Shown: piece after piece, positions 58,501 through 64,000 of the stretch | Layout: the number at the start of each line of letters is the position of its first letter | Numbering within the stretch: position 1 is the first letter of the stretch | Source: Rhynchosporium graminicola | Taxonomy: Eukaryota; Ascomycota; Leotiomycetes; Helotiales; Ploettnerulaceae | Reading direction: 5' to 3' | Assembly: GCA_900074885.1 (NCBI GenBank) | Contig: FJUW01000009.1 | Coordinates: 543,349 to 607,348 of the forward strand | Length of the DNA: 64,000 bases | Notes under the pieces: model-generated | What the model was told of the DNA's origin: nothing | Seen by the model: only the letters and a program-made list of their open reading frames with translations | The model's database searches: none | Translations under genes and position numbers: made by a program

Positions 58501-60437
58501 CATAGTCTCTCCCGACCGCTTGCTCGATTGATAGGTTCGTAATGGTCGAAAATCTTGTTGTGCTGCAGCTTTCTCTCACAACTTGCCTCGATTTTATAAC
58601 ACATCCGCCTGGTACTGACATTAACATTGTTCGATCAGTCAATTTTACTATCAGATAAAATCCACCTGATATTTACTGCACCTCATCAAACAAGGGCCTT
58701 TCCTTACGTCGGGTATGGCGGCACACAATCTTCCGGTGAGCGAGATAAAACCGCCCCGTAAAAGGAAAGATAAGTACAAGAAAAGAGGTCAGGTACGAGT
58801 GGAGCAGTTTTTCTGTAATCTATTTACATGTGCTTTGTGCTGCATATTTAAGTATTGACAAACTTCCTCAATATTCTTATCAATATTTACCAACTAGCGA
58901 ATCTGAGCGAAAATGACGCCGCCGCTTTTGGACGCCTCTGCCTTATCAGAACGGAGTGTGTAAATGCACGCGATAATCTGGTATATCTATCAATTGAAAA
59001 TGATCGATATGCGGCAGTGACGATGGAGCCCTATTTGCGCGAAGACCAGTTGTCAATCTACCTGACACAACCTTTGCGTTTAAGAAAATCAGTAATTGTT
59101 TGAGAACTTGTGAGAATGAGTACTGATTATCTTTGGTCAGCACTCTTCAATCGCTAAACTTCGTATGTTAGGCAAAAGCTTTTTCGTTGGCAGTGACAAG
59201 GCTACTGACAACATAATCTCACGATCTTGGAAGTAATCCAACTCTCGCTCGATGGTAAACGATTTATATACTGCAGTCCTACCTTTCTCTCTAACCAACA
59301 ATATGGATGAGTCAAATGATAGCTATCTGCTAGTTAGCGTGTATATTAGAGTGGTTTAATCAAGAGAAGGCGAGCATGGTTCGTCTGAAGCGTGTCTTTC
59401 ATATAGATCACTGGGCGTCTCCGACCATATCACGCATGTATGTCACGCAGTATTTTTACTTCCGGTCTCTCACCGCTGAAGCCTAAGCTTTAGATTCGGC
59501 ACCATGTTCTCGTGCTTGGTCGGGTGTAGAGTTGACGTACGTGATTTGAAAGTCTTAGATTCTTTGCATTAGGCATTCATCTGAGAGGTATCAAGCATTA
59601 CAGCCTGGGAAACAAGCATCTAAGGACCTCTTCAGGCCAGAATTTGCGAAATTTCAAGAGCAGATAATTTCAAAGACAGAGAACATAGCCTAAAGCTAGA
59701 TTATATCCAAATTATGAAAGACCTCTGTATTTTGTTGGACTCTCACATTCCTATATAAGCATGACTCCCGCCATCAACGAACCCAGCAAGAGTCAGACCG
59801 GACTGAGAGGATGAAGATGATAGCGAAAGCACCCAACTAGAGTTTCGAAGAAACATTCCGCTTTAGCAGGAAGAGCCCACTGATCGAATAGACTGACTTC
59901 ACCTCTTAGTCTACTTTTCTGCAGAATCAAACTTTCCAGGTACGATTGAATGTAGACCGGATATCCTTTTTGTAATATGAACAAAATTTCTCACCGCAAC
60001 AGCAAAATGTGAGAATGTGAGTAAGTGATAGCAGCAACATCCGTGACAACTGATATCTACTCAGCAGAGCAGATTTATTCATTCGTTACGCTGATATAGA
60101 TATAGTTCCAGAGTCTCGACCTCGCAAAAGGCATCGATAATATTAACCCAGGCAACAAAGTCAATATCCAATACTTCTCCGGTCAACAATTTCCCGGCAC
60201 AAGTTCTTACCTGTGTAGTCATGTGGATTCCGCACCTATAGAACTCCTTGAAATGTATCGGTATCTATTTATAGACAACCCTTTCTTCCTCTTGCAGGGA
60301 TTATTTTTGGCATTAAAGTAGAAGGGTTTCTCCCAGGCTTTCTCCTAGATAAGAAGAAGAACATGATTTACCCTTCAAAGCCAAGCGCACGAACACGCGA
60401 AAGATGATCTATAGCAGAATCACCCTCCTCCAAAACT
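55573..60437. other. 4.9-kb gene desert
   Basis: Many short ORFs exist (for example 55581-55880 minus, 56555-56758 plus, 58128-58505 plus), none with a recognised motif or clear splice continuation. Composition is ordinary, not RIP-like. The minus ORF at 55581-55880 (99 codons, Ser/Asn-rich) ends just before the unresolved small gene and could be part of its leader. I see no tRNA or repeat. Confidence 0.45.
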
Positions 60438-61129
60438 GTTAGTCCATAGTTATTGGTCCATAGTCACGTGTTAGTCGAGTATCTGCGCCGGGGTTTAGCC
60501 GGCCAGATATATCTCCCTTCCGGAGTCTCGACTACCTAGGAAAGACAGCCACGATACAACAGATAATACTACTACTATTATCATTATACTTTAGCTCACG
60601 CAGACTACTTAATTATACGTACTACGACAGAGTAATACTAATATTAATCAATAGACGCATAGATCATTTCACTCTTTGAAAGCAGTCAAATTCTTAGATT
60701 CTAAGAATTCCGACTACTAAAAAGAGCGCGCTAGTAAATCTTAAAGAGTAGAGATATCTACTATAGTAATAGCTCAAGTACTAGAGAAGACACGGTCTTT
60801 TCTATACTATTTAACTTGAATTACTAAGATAATTTACCTAGATTCTACCTGCGACACGGTCAAAGGATTCGAATTCTAGCATATTATACTACTATTACCT
60901 TCTACGTACCTACCTTCTATATACCTACCTTCTACGTACTTCGATTACTACCGCAACCCGACTTCAAAGAACGCGCTTTTAAGTTGCGCCGAAAACTCGA
61001 AGTCAAAACTTGAACGCGCCACGCTAGCGCTTCCTACTACTATATAACACTTAAGAATAACTCTATAACTACTATTCTAAACAACCTCGGAATAGCACTA
61101 AAACACTCATACGAATCAGACCTTCAATA

Positions 61130-61830
61130 TAGTAAGAGATAATAATACTACCGAAGGTAGTACTCCCGGTAGTGCTCCCGATATACCTACCGGTAAGGAC
61201 CTACTAGAACCGGAGACTATACGGAAACAGGGAGAAGGTCTTATCAGACAAATCAAGAGCTCTAACTACGTGGACAGATCCCTATACTCCTTATTTAAGG
61301 AGATCTACGAAAGTTAGACAGTAGACTCTTTCAAATCTATTAAGAAATCGTCAAATGATAACCTTATATTCACCCTACGTACTAAAGGCGTATTTATCGA
61401 AGAAGGCGACGAAGCTGCGCAGGAGCTATATAAGCTTCTATATACTCTATAGAATACTATAAGTAGTAATTAGACCTTAAAGAAGCTAGAGAGCATAGTA
61501 GGAGAGAAGATACTCTCTAGACAGCTATAGTATAAGGTATTAAACCTACCTATATAAGAGAAGCTAACTATACAGATATCCGCGTAGTAATAGAGAGATA
61601 AAAGAGAGAAAGAGCGAGATAAAAGAGAGAAGGAGCGAGATGAAAGAGAGAAGGAGCGAGATGAAAGAGAGAAGGAGCGAGATAAAAGAGAGAAGGAGAT
61701 AATAAATAATATAGCTACTCGATAAGACGAATTAAAGTATATAAGAGAATAAGGCTATCAAGGAGCTAGAGGAGAAGAGGGAGAGTACTATGATATAGTA
61801 CAGAAGGAGAAGGAGAAGATACATAGAAAG
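61130..61830 (+). pseudogene. Element-encoded ORF remnant with charged repeats
   Basis: The frame is nearly open from 61130 to about 61310, then has scattered TAG/TAA. It encodes a helical protein (K-S-S-N-Y-V-D-R-S-L-Y-S-L-F, F-I-E-E-G-D-E-A-A-Q-E-L-Y), then the E-R-D-K-R-E-K heptad repeats. A gag-like structural protein is possible but not shown. It ends abruptly at the LTR at 61831. Confidence 0.4.
61594..61696 (+). repeat. 21-bp tandem repeat, about five copies
   Basis: Unit GAGCGAGATRAAAGAGAGAAG, with R being A or G, in nearly perfect copies. It encodes E-R-D-K/E-R-E-K, an exact heptad, within the element ORF. Confidence 0.85.
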
Positions 61831-62068
61831 TGTAACGCTTACTCTAGAAAGGTCTCAAAACTACCTAAGTAATAAGACCTCATATTATTATGAATATAAA
61901 GTAGTAAGAATCACTTGAGAATCTATAACTAAGGAGTAAAGAAGTAGAGAGAGAATAGAAGTATATATATAAAAAGGGGCCCCTAAACTCTACTCGTGTA
62001 ATCTCGCTTAGTAGTAAGTGTTTCAACTAATAGAGAGAGACCTCTAAACCTGACTAGTAGTTATAATA
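61831..62068 (-). repeat. Putative LTR (3' LTR of the minus-strand Ty3/gypsy element)
   Basis: On the plus strand it starts TGTAACGC and ends TTATAATA, directly next to a C-tract that is the polypurine tract on the other strand. Read on the minus strand it starts TATTATAAC (a RIP-altered TG start is likely) and ends GCGTTACA. Length is 238 bp. The partner LTR would lie beyond the window. Confidence 0.6.
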
Positions 62069-62080
62069 CCCCCCCCTCCG
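62069..62080 (-). other. Polypurine tract of the Ty3/gypsy element
   Basis: Reading minus, CGGAGGGGGGGG lies directly before the LTR start, the position required for plus-strand priming in LTR retrotransposons. Confidence 0.65.
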
Positions 62081-62084
62081 AAAA

Positions 62085-64000
62085 AAGCTCGCCCTCGAGT
62101 GTTAGTCTATTTCCTTATTACTATTAAGGTAGTTGTAATTATTAATTCTATCGTAGAAAGCTTTTAGCTAATTAGGTAGTTTAGCGGGAGGTCTAGCTTA
62201 CATTAAGTTATTAAGGTGGAATTATTATAGCTTAGCGGGAGCGTATTTAACGTCTATAGCGTTATACTATATGAGATCGATATCTTGATTTAACTAGGAA
62301 ACTCGGTATAAGAGGCTATTACGCTGCTTACGGCACGTAAGTATATCTTCGATCTCCTATTCATTATTACTAGTGATATTAATAAGTAGTAGCAGCAGTA
62401 AGGTTTATCTTAGTAAGGGGTTATTTAGATACTTCCGTAGCTTAGTAGCAGGGAATACGTTATATACTTTTATACTAGTAGGGAGCTCTAGATAATAAGA
62501 GCTTCCGACCTTTTTAATTATATAGAAGGGTCTATTAGTTAGGAAGTCGAGTTTTTTGCTAGGTTAAGTACTTATAAAGTAATATATATCTAGCTAGATA
62601 AGGTTATCTATAGTAAAGTCGACTTTACGGCGTGAGCGATTATAAGATTAGGATATCTTAGCTTATAAACGTTAGAAGCTAGATTAAGAAGTAGTCTAAG
62701 AATCGCGTAAGCGATTAGCGTAATCTAGAGCTTACTAAGTATTTAACTTATTAGTAAGCGTAGTAGAGTTAGGTAAGTCTTTCTAATTCTAATTAACGCG
62801 AGGTATATATCTATAAATAACTTTAAAGGGTAAGAGACCTCTAAGGGATTCGTAAGGGAGAGTTATCTAGGCGTAGTCTATAATAGGTAAGAATTCCGAC
62901 TAGTTATCTTAATAGTAAGAGATAAAAAGTCGTAATCTGCGTTAGAGATATTAGTTATAGATCTCTATTTAGCTATCTATTTACAAGTAGTCTGCTATAG
63001 AAAGCTATCTTTTAGTGCCGAGAATTATAATAACTATAGTCTAAAAACAGGAAACGAATTAAGGCCCTCTATTAGAGGTAATTATTAATAGAGCTCCGAA
63101 ATAGCAGTATACGTAATATAAGTAAAGCTTTATAAGGTCGCGCGTATCAGAGGTCTTTCGGTAAAGAATACTAATTGCTTATTTACTAAAATAGTTGATA
63201 AATACGAGAATATTATTATAGCTATATTTATCGCGGTTAAAGCTATAGTAGTCAACTATAATATACTCCTATAGATATAATAGTATAGGCAGGAGTTAGA
63301 GAAAGCCCGGTTTCTTATTACGTAGCACTTGAATTCGTCGGTAAGTATAATAGTTATAATAGTACTAGTTAATAGTTAAAGCGATTCCGTACTACTAGTA
63401 TTATAATACTAGTAGTTATAAGGTCTTCTTTGCACTTAGATAAGTAGTCTCTAATTAGTTGTATATTTCGCGCATAAGTAGCGTGCGAAGGTATAAGACG
63501 TTAAGTATAATTAGTTTTCTTTTATAGAGTAGAAGATCTTTTTTTATAGTTAGTTTTCCAGGAGTAGCGAAGAGAGCTTATTTCTATAAAGCTTAGAGTA
63601 ATAGCGTAGTGCGATTAGCGTTAAGTACTTACTATACTATAGAAAAGACTAGTAATAGGTCAGTGACTTCTAAGGCGTTAATAAGCTTAAAGTTATCTAT
63701 AGAGTCAGAGCTATTCCGGAGGTTACTTATAAGTAGTACTAGATCGATTTAGTCTTCGCGTAGTAGCTACTATAAACGCTAGGTTCTTTTAGTATTATTC
63801 TAGTTATCTAATTTATCTATTCTATAAGAGAGAGCGTTAGCAAGTAGATTATACTTCCTAGGTTAATAGGTAATTATAAAGTTATAATCTGCGAGTAGCT
63901 CGGCCTATCGGGCTTATCGTGCGTTTAGCTATTTAGAGGTTATAAAGTACTTAAGAGCTTTATAATTAGTAATAACGCGGATCTGATATAGTACGCCTAC
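62085..64000 (-). pseudogene. Ty3/gypsy chromodomain-type pol remnant (RNase H, integrase, chromodomain)
   Basis: Read on the minus strand from the window end, RNase H comes first near 64000-63800 (D/N-x-K-A-L-x-Y-F, then a W/A-E-L-L-x-D-Y-N-F-I-I-x-Y segment, then A-N-A-L-S-x-R). The integrase core lies at about 63450-62900, with an R-G-P-x-F-x-S-x-F motif near 63060. A chromodomain (E-I-E-D-I-L, L-Y-R-V, then Y-N-A-I-D-V-K-Y-A-P-A-K-L) lies at about 62380-62130. The frame is broken by many TAG/TAA codons typical of RIP. The upstream half (gag, protease, RT) is outside the window. Confidence 0.85.

Larger units (their letters stand above)
60438..61830 (+). mobile_element. RIP-damaged mobile element, 5' part, interrupted
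   Basis: Composition drops sharply to AT-rich with TAG/TAA-rich frames. The boundary lies in about 60430-60560, where TGTTAGTCCATAG could be an LTR-like start. A readable plus-strand frame begins near 61130. The element is cut at 61831 by the LTR of another element. Family unknown. Confidence 0.5.

Noticed and set aside
60860..60880. GGATTCGAATTC resembling a tRNA B box
   Set aside because: No A box, no cloverleaf around it, and it lies in RIP-damaged repeat DNA.

Overview
The window is nuclear DNA of a filamentous ascomycete (Pezizomycotina; Leotiomycetes is a plausible guess only). Evidence: genes are split by short GT-AG introns with RCTRAY-like branch points. The gene set is typically fungal (GH55 glucanase, GH105 hydrolase, dipeptidyl-peptidase V, a Zn(II)2Cys6 cluster, the THO subunit Thoc7, Rna15/CstF-64). 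Both ends are AT-rich wrecks of transposons full of TAA/TAG codons, the signature of repeat-induced point mutation (RIP). No tRNA, rRNA or CRISPR array was recognised.

Layout. 1-4059: a tandem pair of RIP-damaged inverted-repeat DNA transposons carrying a DDE transposase and a second, convergent ORF. 4060-16468: sparse, with a seven-exon MARVEL-type membrane protein (6271-7174), an orphan (9389-9975) and a six-exon coiled-coil protein (10654-13468). 16469-24590: compact housekeeping block of NEDD8, Elongin A, Thoc7, tubulin cofactor A and a protein with a C-terminal Zn2Cys6 cluster, arranged as alternating convergent and divergent pairs. 25698-36911: accessory island with GH105, GH55, a decayed M28 aminopeptidase, a small basic protein, a decayed zinc alcohol dehydrogenase and an orphan. 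37015-49439: a 1465-residue single-exon protein with a mitochondrial-like N terminus, a Ca2+/H+-exchanger-like protein, prohibitin-2 and Rna15/CstF-64. 49440-54128: a long leader rich in CTAGGTAGG-type motifs, then secreted dipeptidyl-peptidase V. 54961-55572: an unresolved small gene. 55573-60437: nearly empty. 60438-64000: nested retroelements, including the 3' end of a RIP-damaged chromodomain-type Ty3/gypsy element on the minus strand.

How genes may work together. Nedd8 conjugation and Elongin A both feed cullin-RING ubiquitin ligases. Thoc7 and Rna15 act in mRNA packaging, export and 3'-end formation. GH105, GH55, DPP V and the dead M28 peptidase form an extracellular degradation theme. 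The most unusual result is that the genes at 10654-13468 and 21984-24590 share a tandemly repeated domain that I do not recognise (W-x-F, then a P-rich stretch, W and an amphipathic helix), followed by a coiled coil. The second gene adds a Zn2Cys6 cluster at the wrong end of the protein. Other points: the exchanger lacks the Asn of both GNxxE motifs, and a 43-codon ORF lies inside the tubulin cofactor A intron.
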